Source: Pedobacter sp. V48
GTDB lineage: Bacteria; Bacteroidota; Bacteroidia; Sphingobacteriales; Sphingobacteriaceae
DNA length: 44,749 nt
Assembly (NCBI RefSeq): GCF_000523515.1
Contig: NZ_AWRU01000009.1
Span: forward strand, 169,285-214,033
Direction of reading: 5' to 3'
Both the position numbers and the translations under genes were made by a program. The stretch's first letter is position 1. Each line of letters begins with the position of its first letter. The notes under the pieces were generated by a model. That model made no database searches, had not been told where the DNA came from, and saw only the letters and a program-made list of their open reading frames with translations. Below, in pieces: positions 18,693 to 27,903 of this stretch.

Positions 18693-21158
18693 TTATTTTC
18701 CTTTCAGTTTGTCTGAAAAAAGTTTCATATAAAATCCACCAACCACACTTCTTGCTTTAAAGTTGTCGCGGATACCGGTATTGGAGTCATAAAAGTCGTT
18801 CAAGGGAACGCGCGATTCTGTTTCGATAGCGTGTCTGTAAACCGGTTTTACCAATGCTTCAAATTCCTTCTCCGTTGAAGCAAAAGTCGCTGTCCATAAG
18901 ATCCAGTCATTTTTAGTATATGCCTTTCTGCTGTCCAACGGTAAACCGAATTTGTTTTGCTTTGTCAGGTAATACTTAATTTCGGTATCATAAACCTTCT
19001 GCGGAAATAAGTTCAGACCCAAAACTTTATCCCATACCAGGTTATACTTCTGGCTCCAGGTGTTTTTGTTATCAAAAGTCAAGGCATAATGGTCGCCCGC
19101 GTCAGCCATTTCTATCCATTTAGGTACCATGCTTTCGGCAATTGCTCTGTATTTGGTAGCGGTTTCAGTAAAGCCTAATGTTTCAGCCATTTGTGCATAG
19201 CTGGCAATACCTACAATTGCTTTTACTGATAAGTTCGCATTTCTTGCCAGGTGGCCTGCAAAATCATCCGTACACAACTGCGTTTTAGGATCCAATCCTT
19301 CTTTGGTCAGGTAATCTGCCCAAGTGGTCAGGGTTTTCCAATGCTTTTTTGCATAGTTTGCATTACCCTGAGCCTTGGCAATGGCTGCCGTAAGGATAAT
19401 CATATTGCCCGATTCTTCAACTGGCATTGGCTCCCCGTAAGTCTGGCCGTTAGCCAATGGGTATGTACCCAAATCGTGTGCGGCCCATGGGTGAGGATAT
19501 TTGCCGCTTTCGCTGAAATAAAATATACCGTTCAACATACCTTGTAGTAAAGCAGGATTGTAAATCAGGTAGAGCGGGGCAGAAGGGTAAGTTACGTCAA
19601 CAGTATTGATGAATCCACCACTATTATTTTCTTTAGATAACCATAAGATTTCGCCCTCAGGACTTTTTACCAAGGTATGGGCTGCGATACTCTGACGATA
19701 GCCAAGTATGCACAAGTGTGCATATTCCTTACCACCAGATTTAAGTGCATCAGCATATACTTCTTTGTTAAAAGTCTCACATTTTTGCATTACCACTTTG
19801 TACTGATTAGCTGCATCGGTCAGTTGACCTTCCATAGTTTCTTTTCCAGAAGTGTTCCACCACGGTCTCAGGTTTCTCTTGAAATATTGAATTGCATAAA
19901 CCTCGTCGTAACCCAGCTCAACAAAGCGCTCTACCTGTGTTTGACCAACAGTTCCAAAAGGAACGACAGTGTTTAGGGCAAGAGATTTGCCTCGTGAGGC
20001 AGTAGAAGTTGAAGACCCGTTTCTGAATGCATCAGCTGCAGAACTGCTGTTGGTGATAAACTGTACCGCATTGCTAGACTTAGGAGCAGCTACGTAGAAA
20101 TAACCCCAATCGATGCGCATATCATCAGCACCTTTTTGCAGAACTGGTTGTTCTACCGTACCCGCTTTTAGGATTGATAATTTAGCTGTTGAGTATTTTT
20201 TAGCAGTTACTTCCTGTGAAGGTCTATATACTGCGATGTTTGAAGAAGCACTCAGTAAAACCTTCACTGCGTGAGTTTTTTTGTCGTTGGCCTGTACATT
20301 GTATGTGATGTAAGAAACCGGACGTGACAGTAATCCCAAATCATTCATCAGTAGGGGCGAAGTAAAGGTGACTTTAAGATCAACCTTGCCGCAAGTAAAA
20401 TCATAGATCGTTTGAGTAGCAGTGACCTCTACATTTTTCTGTTTTGCCAATTGAATCTTGGCCGCGTTGTCCTTCACTTTATCGGCCAAACCAAAGTCCA
20501 GATATCTGCCTCCGGCCGAGTTGGCCAGGTGGATGGCGATGACATTCTGGCCGGCCTTTAGGTCGCTTTTATCTAGTGGGAAATATTGGAACGTATTAGT
20601 CCATCCTTCTTTTTGATAGACCTTTTTACCGTTCAGATATACTTCAATGTTGTCATCATGGTTCATTTTTAACAACAGCTCATTGATGCTGGTAGGATGG
20701 GTAATATTAAACGACCTTCTTACCCAAATGTCATTAGATTTCCAAAGCGTTTTTACTTGTTTGGCGTCATCTCCAATAGGAGCCGAACCCGTCTTCCAAT
20801 CAGGTGCAGCATATGCAGCCGACTTCCAGTCGCCCTGAGGCGCCGTTTCCGTATACTTTACTGAATAAGGAGTTTCGTCAGAAGTACCGAGTATTGTTTT
20901 ATAGTTTGCCTCTTCTTTACCGAGGAAGCGATAGATATTACCGTCTACATTGATCAAGCCCAGGAGCGAGTGATCTGCACCTGTCCAGTGAGTGGTAGTA
21001 GATGCATTGAGTTGATCGGTATTTGACCAGATACTGAAATTAGGATTGTGCGTGATTAACGGGTAGGATGGTGCCTTCCTATCCTGGGCGTTGGTTTGGC
21101 CTATTGCGAAAAAGCAAGCCAGTAAGCCCAGGACCCTTAATTTGTTGGATTTGTTCAT
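18693..21158 (-). CDS. Periplasmic glutaminase-family protein (DUF4964/DUF5127/DUF4965/DUF1793)
   Basis: An 821-residue exported protein (signal peptide 1-24, ending TNAQ) of the family often annotated glutaminase A-like. In order: DUF4964 (APSYPLITHNPNFSIWSNTDQL), a beta-sandwich insertion (about 120-220, WVRRSFNIT, EVYLNGKKVYQKEGWT) like a galactose-binding domain, DUF5127 (about 240-460), and the helical catalytic-type region DUF4965/DUF1793 (GGFINTVDVTYPSAPLY, HPWAAHDLGTYPLANGQTYG, MPVEESGNMIIL). The (alpha/alpha) barrel at the end resembles glycoside hydrolases, so glutamine hydrolysis is not certain. It stands alone on its strand with no SusCD pair. Confidence 0.88.
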   Translation of the reverse strand: MNKSNKLRVLGLLACFFAIGQTNAQDRKAPSYPLITHNPNFSIWSNTDQLNASTTTHWTGADHSLLGLINVDGNIYRFLGKEEANYKTILGTSDETPYSVKYTETAPQGDWKSAAYAAPDWKTGSAPIGDDAKQVKTLWKSNDIWVRRSFNITHPTSINELLLKMNHDDNIEVYLNGKKVYQKEGWTNTFQYFPLDKSDLKAGQNVIAIHLANSAGGRYLDFGLADKVKDNAAKIQLAKQKNVEVTATQTIYDFTCGKVDLKVTFTSPLLMNDLGLLSRPVSYITYNVQANDKKTHAVKVLLSASSNIAVYRPSQEVTAKKYSTAKLSILKAGTVEQPVLQKGADDMRIDWGYFYVAAPKSSNAVQFITNSSSAADAFRNGSSTSTASRGKSLALNTVVPFGTVGQTQVERFVELGYDEVYAIQYFKRNLRPWWNTSGKETMEGQLTDAANQYKVVMQKCETFNKEVYADALKSGGKEYAHLCILGYRQSIAAHTLVKSPEGEILWLSKENNSGGFINTVDVTYPSAPLYLIYNPALLQGMLNGIFYFSESGKYPHPWAAHDLGTYPLANGQTYGEPMPVEESGNMIILTAAIAKAQGNANYAKKHWKTLTTWADYLTKEGLDPKTQLCTDDFAGHLARNANLSVKAIVGIASYAQMAETLGFTETATKYRAIAESMVPKWIEMADAGDHYALTFDNKNTWSQKYNLVWDKVLGLNLFPQKVYDTEIKYYLTKQNKFGLPLDSRKAYTKNDWILWTATFASTEKEFEALVKPVYRHAIETESRVPLNDFYDSNTGIRDNFKARSVVGGFYMKLFSDKLKGK

Positions 21159-21319
21159 TTTTGTGTATATAGTTGATTTTGTATTATTAATTTGGATTGT
21201 AAAATTAAGTTATTGAAGTTTATTGAGACTGCGCATCTGTATCAAGTTTTCGCGTATGCGTCTCAATCTTGGTAAAATAGAACAAAATTGACTCCTAGCT
21301 GGTACATAGATAAATGTGG

Positions 21320-21350
21320 TTGCAAGGAATCACTATTTCCTGTAGCTTCG
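21320..21350 (+). promoter_or_regulatory. Candidate promoter of the ECF sigma gene
   Basis: TTG (21320-21322), 20 bases, then TAGCTTCG (21343-21350), one base from TAnnTTTG. Transcription would start near 21357, 19 bases before the sigma-factor ATG. This suggests housekeeping transcription of the signalling operon. Confidence 0.42.
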
Positions 21351-21375
21351 CCAATAATAAGTTACTCTAAAATAA

Positions 21376-21960
21376 ATGCCGGTATACAATTCATTAAGCA
21401 ATCTTCAACTGGTCGATCTTTTAAAAAAGGATGATGAAGCCGCTTTTACTGAGATTTATTCCCGTTATGCAGAGAACTTAGCCAGGTTTGCCAGTTCTAA
21501 ATTATATAGCCTTGAAGATTCACGCGATATCATTCACGATCTATTTGTGAAATTTTGGGAGGAAAGGAAATCCTTAAAAATAGATCGAAATTTAGAGGCT
21601 TACTTATTTACAATGGTTCGTTATCGCATCATTGATAAGATCAGAAAGAACATTACTCATGAAGATTACATGGGAATGGTGCTGTCTTTACAGACAAGTT
21701 TAAGGTCAGAAATTGAACAGCAAATAGCACTAAAAGAATTAAAACAGACTATTGGGAAATCTCTAGAAAAATTATCTCCAAGAGTACAAGAGATTTACCA
21801 TTTAAGCCGTGAGGAAAACTTAAGCATTTCTGAAATAGCAAATAAATTACAGCTTTCTGAACAAACAGTAAAAAATCAGCTAACTTCTGCATTGAAGCAC
21901 TTGCGCCAGTCGTTAACAGTATGTTCTGTCTCTGCTTTAGTATTTTGGTATTTATATTAG
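21376..21960 (+). CDS. ECF RNA polymerase sigma-70 factor (FecI-like)
   Basis: A 194-residue extracytoplasmic-function sigma factor. Region 2 is AAFTEIYSRYAENLARFA ... DSRDIIHDLFVKFWEER with the -10-reading helix ending RYRIIDKIRK. Region 4 is LSPRVQEIYHLSREENLSISEIANKLQLSEQTVKNQLTSALKHLR, a clear helix-turn-helix for the -35 element. The hydrophobic tail VFWYLY is usual for sigma factors of this Bacteroidota subgroup. It is the first gene of a sigma-FecR-receptor locus and would be held inactive by the FecR encoded 83 bases downstream until the receptor is occupied. Confidence 0.95.
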   Translation: MPVYNSLSNLQLVDLLKKDDEAAFTEIYSRYAENLARFASSKLYSLEDSRDIIHDLFVKFWEERKSLKIDRNLEAYLFTMVRYRIIDKIRKNITHEDYMGMVLSLQTSLRSEIEQQIALKELKQTIGKSLEKLSPRVQEIYHLSREENLSISEIANKLQLSEQTVKNQLTSALKHLRQSLTVCSVSALVFWYLY

Positions 21961-22043
21961 CCCTTCTATAATAAGAAAAAAATATTTCATTTTCTTATAG
22001 TACCAAACTGTGGTTCATACGACTATTGTCAAAATCCGATAAA

Positions 22044-23030
22044 ATGAACCGTAATAAGATCGAAGCTTTATTAGACCGTTATCTAAAAAAGGAAACATCA
22101 GCTGAAGAAAATCATCTGATTGAAAAGTGGCTGGACGAAAATGGAAATGTTAATTCTGAGTGGGGGCAGTTAAATCGTTCAGGTAAAGATCAATGGCTGT
22201 CTGATGTTTTTTTAGAGATTAAGGGCACTATTAGGGCGAATGAACTTAAAGTAGTACCGGTGGGATCACAAAAATACCTATGGTACAAAATTGCAGGTGT
22301 GGCGGCCGTGTTAATTATGGTTTTTGGCCTCTACTTAAGCTGGCCACTATTAGAAAAGAGCATGCTGTCGCAAGATTTGGCCTCACTGTCCATTCCTGAT
22401 CATGAAAAAAAACAGATTACCCTCGCTGATGGTACCCAGGTTTGGTTAAATGCCGGTTCTGAATTAAAATATCCTAACGAATTTAATGGAAAAACAAGAG
22501 AGATTTATCTTTCGGGTGAAGCCTATTTTGATGTCAAACATGATGCTGCCAAACCTTTTCTCATTCATACAGGAAAAGTACTTACCACAGTATTGGGAAC
22601 TGCCTTTAATATTAAAGAAGATCAAAGCAAGCATACGCTGGAAGTTACGGTAACCAGGGGTAAAGTGAGTGTAGCAGACGACGGTAAGGTTTTAAGCATT
22701 CTTACCAGCAATCAGCAGGTAAGTGTTGATATGATAAGCAGAAAACCTATCGAAAAAACAATAGATGCTCAAACGGTTATAGCCTGGAGGGATGAGAATA
22801 TACTTTTTGATGATATTACGCTTTCAGATGCTGCGATACAGCTTGAACAGCATTTTCATGTAAAGATTACTTTTAATAATGACAAGTTAAAAAAATGTCG
22901 ATTTAGCGGTGCAACACTGAAAGGAGATCAACTGAACAAAATTTTAGACGTGATCACTGACTTTAATAATGCAACCTGGGAAACCAAATCGAGTGGACAC
23001 ATCGTCATCTATGGCGAAGGTTGTAATTAA
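22044..23030 (+). CDS. FecR-family anti-sigma factor
   Basis: A 328-residue inner-membrane regulator for the preceding sigma factor. The cytoplasmic N-terminus has the normal FecR form (IEALLDRYLKKETSAEENHLIEKWL). The single membrane helix is near residues 82-103 (IAGVAAVLIMVFGLYLSW). The periplasmic FecR domain follows (LADGTQVWLNAGSELKYP, SGEAYFDVKHDA, VLGTAFNI), then the C-terminal DUF4974 (DDITLSDAAIQLEQHFHVKI, FSGATL) that meets the receptor STN domain. ATG 22044 is preferred to an in-frame TTG six codons earlier. Unlike the FecR at 5186-6460, it carries no embedded repeat and has its sigma partner. Confidence 0.94.
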   Translation: MNRNKIEALLDRYLKKETSAEENHLIEKWLDENGNVNSEWGQLNRSGKDQWLSDVFLEIKGTIRANELKVVPVGSQKYLWYKIAGVAAVLIMVFGLYLSWPLLEKSMLSQDLASLSIPDHEKKQITLADGTQVWLNAGSELKYPNEFNGKTREIYLSGEAYFDVKHDAAKPFLIHTGKVLTTVLGTAFNIKEDQSKHTLEVTVTRGKVSVADDGKVLSILTSNQQVSVDMISRKPIEKTIDAQTVIAWRDENILFDDITLSDAAIQLEQHFHVKITFNNDKLKKCRFSGATLKGDQLNKILDVITDFNNATWETKSSGHIVIYGEGCN

Positions 23031-23114
23031 TAATACCTAAAAAATTTAAGATGAATAACGACTAAGTTTTATATACGCTGAATATGCCTCAAGGAAGTAG
23101 TGTCAGCAAAATAA

Positions 23115-23165
23115 CCTGTAAACCGACGGCCATCGGTCTACAGGAATCCCGGAGTGTCCGGGGCT
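23115..23165 (+). promoter_or_regulatory. Two-hairpin leader between fecR and the receptor gene
   Basis: The first stem pairs 23115-23126 with 23133-23144 (CCTGTAAACCGA with TCGGTCTACAGG, one mismatch, six-base loop). The second pairs CCCGGA (23148-23153) with TCCGGG (23157-23162) around a GTG loop and runs into GCTTTAAAT. The second hairpin resembles a weak terminator. Both lie 37-87 bases before the receptor ATG, so attenuation or differential expression of the receptor is plausible. Confidence 0.5.
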
Positions 23166-23201
23166 TTAAATAATTGGAATCACTTAAAACATTTTAAAAT
23201 T

Positions 23202-25976
23202 ATGAAAAATTCTGCAACAATGTGGAATATGGAGGTGGCATGTGCTTATCTCATTGGTATAACATTAAGTAAACAATTTATAATCTGGTTGATGCGTGTA
23301 AGTATTGTCATATTTCTTTTCTTCTTAATTTCATTGCAGTTCCTCATGGCTGTACCGGTAAACGGTCAGAAAATGAGCGATTACAAAGTGACGATTAAGC
23401 TGGAAGATGAAAGTTTATTAGCCGGTTTAAAAAAAATTGAGGCACAAACGAATTTCCGATTCTATTATAGGAAATCGGAAATAAAGGAAATCACAGACCT
23501 CAATATTGCATTTAGTACAAGAACGGTAGAAAACACATTATATGAACTGTTAAAAAACACGGATTTCTCTTTCCGACAGGTCAATAATAATATTCTACTG
23601 GAAAGGCGCAGACAAGAAACCGGGTATACTGTAAGGGGGAGGGTAATAGGTTCCGACCACAAACCAGTTGAATTGGCTACTATCCAAATTATGAAGGTTA
23701 CTAATCAAAGTATCGTTTCTACAGCACTAGCAGACACCGGTGGTCGATTTAGCCTAAAGGTTTATGAACAAGGAGACTACTTGCTTAAGATATCGTCAGT
23801 GGAAACAGACAGCTTAATGCAGAAAGTCACTATAGGGAACACAGAGGTACTTGAAGTGCCGGATATTGTTCTTAATAAATCGGCCATACAATTAAAAGAT
23901 GTTACCATTACCACTACAAGGCAACTAATCAGTCGCTCTCTCGATAAATTGATCCTAAATGTAGAGGGTAGTATCTATGAAAAGGGTGAAGATGCGCTAA
24001 AATTATTTAACGTAATACCCGGTGTTTATGTAAGTGGAAAAGAAATTGTGTTCAGGGGTTCTGAAGGTGTGACTGTATATATCGACAATAGGAAAGTCTT
24101 GCTATCGGGAGACCAGTTGTTATCTTATCTGCGGTCTATTCCTTCTGAATCCATCAAATCTTACGAGTTGAAAGCAGTTCCGGGGGCAGAAAATGATGCG
24201 CAAAATGGCGGGGTAATTATAAATATTGTTTTAAAATCTGAGTACAAATACGGGCTTAGCGGTAATGTAAGCAGCGGATACTGGTATAATAAATACGACA
24301 ACACAAAAGCCACAACATTTTTAAATTACCGTGCAGGTAAATTTAATTTTCAGGCGAGTTTTAATTATTACTGGACTCCGGCTTTTTATGAGGATAACAT
24401 TAATCAGCAGTTCAAATCAACAGGCATTATTAGCAAGCAAACCGAAAAGTATGATGAACGCTATCATAACATAGGCTATAATGGTAGTGTAGATTATAAA
24501 CTGAATTCTCAACAAACAGTCGGTGTCAGTTACAATATGTTTACCAATCCTGGTAGTGTCAGTAGTATATATGAAACAGATATTGATTATCTGGCCAATA
24601 TAAAGGCAAGTACTGCCGACTCTTCTTTGCACACAAAAAAAAGCACTACCTTTCGTTATGTTAACCAAATGGCTAACGCATTTTACCGGAATAAACTGGA
24701 CACAATTGGTAGTAAACTGGATATTGGGTATAGCTATATATCGTATGGCTTAAGAGACCCTTCCGCTTTAGAAACTCAATTTTTAAACGGAAATGGGGCA
24801 GAATCCCATCCTCGTGATAGCTTATTCACCAAGACGATTGGCAAATCGAAGGTGCATGTAGCCAATATAGATCTAGAAAAACATCTCTTTAAATCATTTA
24901 TATTTAATACAGGAAGTAAATTTACTGCATCCAATACGGATTATTCAATGGATTATCGAAATGGCCTGAATGACCAGTCTCCATTAGATCCCTTAAAGTC
25001 CAACAGGTTTTTGTATAGTGAATATATTCTGGCCTTCTACGGCACGCTTGCCAAGTCTTTTAAACAATGGGATTTCAAAGTTGGAATAAGGACTGAACAA
25101 ACTAATTACCGTGGCAAATCAGTTACTACTAAACAAACTATCGGACGTAACCAGTGGAACTTTTTTCCATCAGCTTTTTTAAATAGGAAATTTGGAGAAA
25201 ATCATTCACTTACGCTATCTTATAACAGAACAATAGATCGCCCTGGATTCAGACAATTGAATCCTTTTGTAACCTATATAAGTCTCAATAGCATCCAGGA
25301 AGGAAATCCTAACTTACGACCTTACTTCAGCAATAATTTACAATTGGAATATTTGTTAAACAGGAAATACAGTTTAACTGTTGGGTATCAAAATACAAAT
25401 AATGCCATTACTGAGAATCTCACTAATATTGGGGATGTCATCATTTCAAGGGACGAAAATATCGCCAACAACAAAAATGTTTTCACCTCTTTATACATTC
25501 CGATAAAGTTAACCAATTGGTGGGAAATTAATACGAATGTCACGCTGAGATATCGGACGATAGATATTCATGGCACTGCGGCCTTAAACAGGTCTAAATT
25601 TACACAATACCTTAGGACTGCCAGTAAGTTTAATTTGCCGAGAAAGTACTTTGTTGAGGTTTCAGGATTTTATAAAAGCAGTGATTTCTATGGTATTTAT
25701 GACCAACAAAGAGTTGGGAAACTGGACATAAACATAAAGAAGAGCTTTCTTAATGATAGACTAACCTCGAGTTTTGAATTGCAGGATCCTTTTCATTTAT
25801 ATAAACCGCGATATGAAATTAATACTGCGGAATTTATCAGAAATGTTCTAAGGAACAGACTTGATTTTGTGAGGTATATTGGCGTTTTCTTCACCTATAA
25901 TTTCTCAAGTGGGAAAAAACAAGACAATAAGGAAAACGTGGACGCTGCAGGAAATGAAGCGAGGGGACGTTTGTAA
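23202..25976 (+). CDS. STN-domain outer-membrane beta-barrel receptor (OMP_b-brl_3 type)
   Basis: A 924-residue TonB-receptor-like protein. A long N-terminus precedes the hydrophobic signal (MRVSIVIFLFFLISLQFLMA), as in many Sphingobacteriaceae receptors; an internal ATG at 23292 would begin directly at that signal. Then come an STN domain (about 62-120, YKVTIKLEDESLLAGLKKIE), a carboxypeptidase-regulatory-like domain (about 138-210), a plug-like segment (KLILNVEGSIYEKGEDALKL, VPGAENDAQNGGVIINIVLK), and a large beta-barrel of the outer-membrane beta-barrel family (YNRTIDRPGFRQLNPF). It has no SusD partner. With the sigma and FecR genes upstream it should sense its ligand and signal inward. 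Ligand unknown. Confidence 0.9.
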   Translation: MKNSATMWNMEVACAYLIGITLSKQFIIWLMRVSIVIFLFFLISLQFLMAVPVNGQKMSDYKVTIKLEDESLLAGLKKIEAQTNFRFYYRKSEIKEITDLNIAFSTRTVENTLYELLKNTDFSFRQVNNNILLERRRQETGYTVRGRVIGSDHKPVELATIQIMKVTNQSIVSTALADTGGRFSLKVYEQGDYLLKISSVETDSLMQKVTIGNTEVLEVPDIVLNKSAIQLKDVTITTTRQLISRSLDKLILNVEGSIYEKGEDALKLFNVIPGVYVSGKEIVFRGSEGVTVYIDNRKVLLSGDQLLSYLRSIPSESIKSYELKAVPGAENDAQNGGVIINIVLKSEYKYGLSGNVSSGYWYNKYDNTKATTFLNYRAGKFNFQASFNYYWTPAFYEDNINQQFKSTGIISKQTEKYDERYHNIGYNGSVDYKLNSQQTVGVSYNMFTNPGSVSSIYETDIDYLANIKASTADSSLHTKKSTTFRYVNQMANAFYRNKLDTIGSKLDIGYSYISYGLRDPSALETQFLNGNGAESHPRDSLFTKTIGKSKVHVANIDLEKHLFKSFIFNTGSKFTASNTDYSMDYRNGLNDQSPLDPLKSNRFLYSEYILAFYGTLAKSFKQWDFKVGIRTEQTNYRGKSVTTKQTIGRNQWNFFPSAFLNRKFGENHSLTLSYNRTIDRPGFRQLNPFVTYISLNSIQEGNPNLRPYFSNNLQLEYLLNRKYSLTVGYQNTNNAITENLTNIGDVIISRDENIANNKNVFTSLYIPIKLTNWWEINTNVTLRYRTIDIHGTAALNRSKFTQYLRTASKFNLPRKYFVEVSGFYKSSDFYGIYDQQRVGKLDINIKKSFLNDRLTSSFELQDPFHLYKPRYEINTAEFIRNVLRNRLDFVRYIGVFFTYNFSSGKKQDNKENVDAAGNEARGRL

Positions 25977-25984
25977 CCTCACCT

Positions 25985-26025
25985 GGTCATCCTCTCTTTA
26001 CCTCGAGAGGATGACCTTGCCTTTT
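25985..26025. terminator. Perfect 12-bp hairpin between convergent genes
   Basis: GGTCATCCTCTC (25985-25996) pairs perfectly with GAGAGGATGACC (26005-26016) around an eight-base loop, followed by TTGCCTTTT. It ends the sigma-FecR-receptor operon. GTCATCCT arms also resemble dispersed Bacteroidota palindromes. A smaller stem, AGAGG/CCTCT at 26026-26039, overlaps the end of hxlR. Confidence 0.75.
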
Positions 26026-26401
26026 AGAGGACACCCTCTTTATCGTGAAGGCAATAGGTATTTCCCCATTGGTTTAACAACTCAATAATCGGAACCAGGG
26101 TTAAGCCGAGTTCGGTCAATTTATATTCAACTCTTGGTGGAGATTCTGCATAAACCGTCCGTAAAATGATGCCATCACGCTCCAGTTCGCGCAATTGTGC
26201 GGTAAGCGTAGCCTGGGTAATATCAGGCATCTTCTTTTTAAGTGCCCCAAAACGCTTTGGACATTCCAATAAAATAGCATTCAGGATCAGTAGCTTCCAT
26301 TTGCCACCAATAATACGAAGCACTTTTGTCATAGGGCAGTTATATTCGCCGGTTTCCTCTTTTACAAATGGCTGTAAATCAATATTCGTATCTTTTTTCA
26401 T
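26024..26401 (-). CDS. HxlR-family transcriptional regulator
   Basis: A 125-residue winged-helix regulator. The HxlR signature is present: CPMTKVLRIIGGKWKLLILNAIL, RFGALKKKMPDITQATLTAQLRELERDGII, and RVEYKLTELGLTLVPII. The cysteine in YNCPM (residue 22) is the position used for redox or electrophile sensing in YodB/HypR-type members, so it may respond to quinones, aldehydes or oxidants. It is divergent from an MFS pump gene, 74 bases away, and most likely represses it. A short palindrome overlaps its own start codon. Confidence 0.93.
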   Translation of the reverse strand: MKKDTNIDLQPFVKEETGEYNCPMTKVLRIIGGKWKLLILNAILLECPKRFGALKKKMPDITQATLTAQLRELERDGIILRTVYAESPPRVEYKLTELGLTLVPIIELLNQWGNTYCLHDKEGVL

Positions 26402-26410
26402 ACCTGGTAT
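26400..26410. promoter_or_regulatory. Short palindrome at the hxlR start
   Basis: ATACC-T-GGTAT is an 11-base palindrome covering the hxlR start codon in the hxlR/MFS divergent region. HxlR dimers bind short inverted repeats, so it could be an operator. A -33/-7-like pair for the pump (TTG, 20 bases, CAATTTTG) lies just to the right. Confidence 0.25.
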
Positions 26411-26475
26411 CTTTTTTTAAACTACTTGTGTGGCTGTCGCAAAGACTTCAATTTTGCTGGCTAATTTAACCAAAA

Positions 26476-27903
26476 ATGAGCAGACAAATTTCAAAATGGT
26501 TTCTATTGACAATTATATCATCTTCTATTTTTTTAGCTGTTATTGATATTTTTATTGTTAATGTAGCCCTACCTTCTATACGCAAAGGCATTAATGGTTC
26601 TGATGGTGATATCCAGCTCGTTATTGCCTTATATCTGCTTGGCTATGCAGCCTTTCTCATTACCGGAGGTAGGGCGGGTGACCAATTTGGGAAGAAAAAG
26701 GTTTTTTTAATTGGAATGATTGCTTTTACCGTTGCCTCTGCCTTTTGTGGTATTTCTCAAACCGCTTTTCAGTTAAATCTAGCCCGTTTGCTGCAGGGCA
26801 TCAGTGCAGGTTTTATGATTCCCCAAGGTATCTCCTATATCCAGGTGCTTTTTCCAGATCCTGTGGAACGTATAAAAGCTATTAGTATTTATGGAAGTAT
26901 TGCCGGCTCAGCGTCTGTTATCGGACAATTTTTAGGTGGTCTATTGCCCGATCTGCATTTCATTGTGGCAGGCTGGCGCCTTATTTTCCTAATCAATGTT
27001 CCATTGGGGCTAGCTTCAGTTGTGCTTGCAGTAAAATTCCTACCCAGCAGGAACAGTCAGACCAAAGAGAAATTCGATTACTCAGGTGTGCTACTTCTTA
27101 CATTAACTTTAATGGCTTTAATTTATCCCTTGATCCGCGGCAGGGAGCTAGGGTGGCCACTTTGGAGCCTGCTTTGTGTCGGAGGATCTGTGCCATTGCT
27201 TCTTTGGTTTGTCTATGATCAGAAACAAAAACTCAAACGAGGAGGATACCCCCTCATCGACATGAAACTGTTCGCCTTCAAAGATTTTAACATAGCACTT
27301 TGGGCTGTATTGTTTTATTTTATGGTACAGGATTCTTATTTTCTGCTCAATGTGATCCTGTTACAAACTGGATTTGGAATTGGTTCTACAGAAGCGGGTC
27401 TGTTCTTTGTATTGCAGGGACTTGGTTTCGTGGTCGCATCGCTGATCTCAATCCGTTTGGTACCCCGATATGGGAAAAAAGTATTGCAGGGTGGAATACT
27501 GATCATGATTATTGCCAGCGCATTGCATATCGCTGTATTCAATTCAGTCCACATTAACCGGTTTATTGCTTATCCTGTTCTGTTTATTTATGGGCTTGGT
27601 TGTGGTTCGGTGCTTCCATCATTGCTGACAATGGCATTAAAAAGCATACCTACGAAATTTGCAGGTGCTGCTTCGGGTACTTATGCAACTTTTCAGCAAA
27701 CCGCTATTGCACTCGGTATTGGAATTATTGGCGGCCTATTCTTTTCTCTGGCAGGAGAAAATCCATCCGCTGCTACTTATTTAAAAGCTTATCAGACCGC
27801 CATGTCCGTCAATATGTTCTTACTTGTTTTAGTAGGTTTGTTTTTAGTACTACTGCCCGAAAAGAAAGTCGTTACTGATGACAGTACTGAAGTTTTTATT
27901 TAA
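26476..27903 (+). CDS. MFS drug-efflux transporter, DHA2 (14-TM) family
   Basis: A 475-residue inner-membrane proton-driven exporter of the EmrB/QacA type. It begins with a helix carrying the DHA2 motif D1 region (LAVIDIFIVNVALPSI), followed by motif A (GRAGDQFGKKKVF), an ARLLQGISAGFMIPQG segment in the next helix, and motif C (GSIAGSASVIGQFLGGLL). About 14 hydrophobic segments can be counted. Substrates are probably toxic small molecules. It is divergent from the HxlR gene, which is the likely local regulator. Its last codons overlap antisense with the end of the next gene. Confidence 0.93.
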   Translation: MSRQISKWFLLTIISSSIFLAVIDIFIVNVALPSIRKGINGSDGDIQLVIALYLLGYAAFLITGGRAGDQFGKKKVFLIGMIAFTVASAFCGISQTAFQLNLARLLQGISAGFMIPQGISYIQVLFPDPVERIKAISIYGSIAGSASVIGQFLGGLLPDLHFIVAGWRLIFLINVPLGLASVVLAVKFLPSRNSQTKEKFDYSGVLLLTLTLMALIYPLIRGRELGWPLWSLLCVGGSVPLLLWFVYDQKQKLKRGGYPLIDMKLFAFKDFNIALWAVLFYFMVQDSYFLLNVILLQTGFGIGSTEAGLFFVLQGLGFVVASLISIRLVPRYGKKVLQGGILIMIIASALHIAVFNSVHINRFIAYPVLFIYGLGCGSVLPSLLTMALKSIPTKFAGAASGTYATFQQTAIALGIGIIGGLFFSLAGENPSAATYLKAYQTAMSVNMFLLVLVGLFLVLLPEKKVVTDDSTEVFI

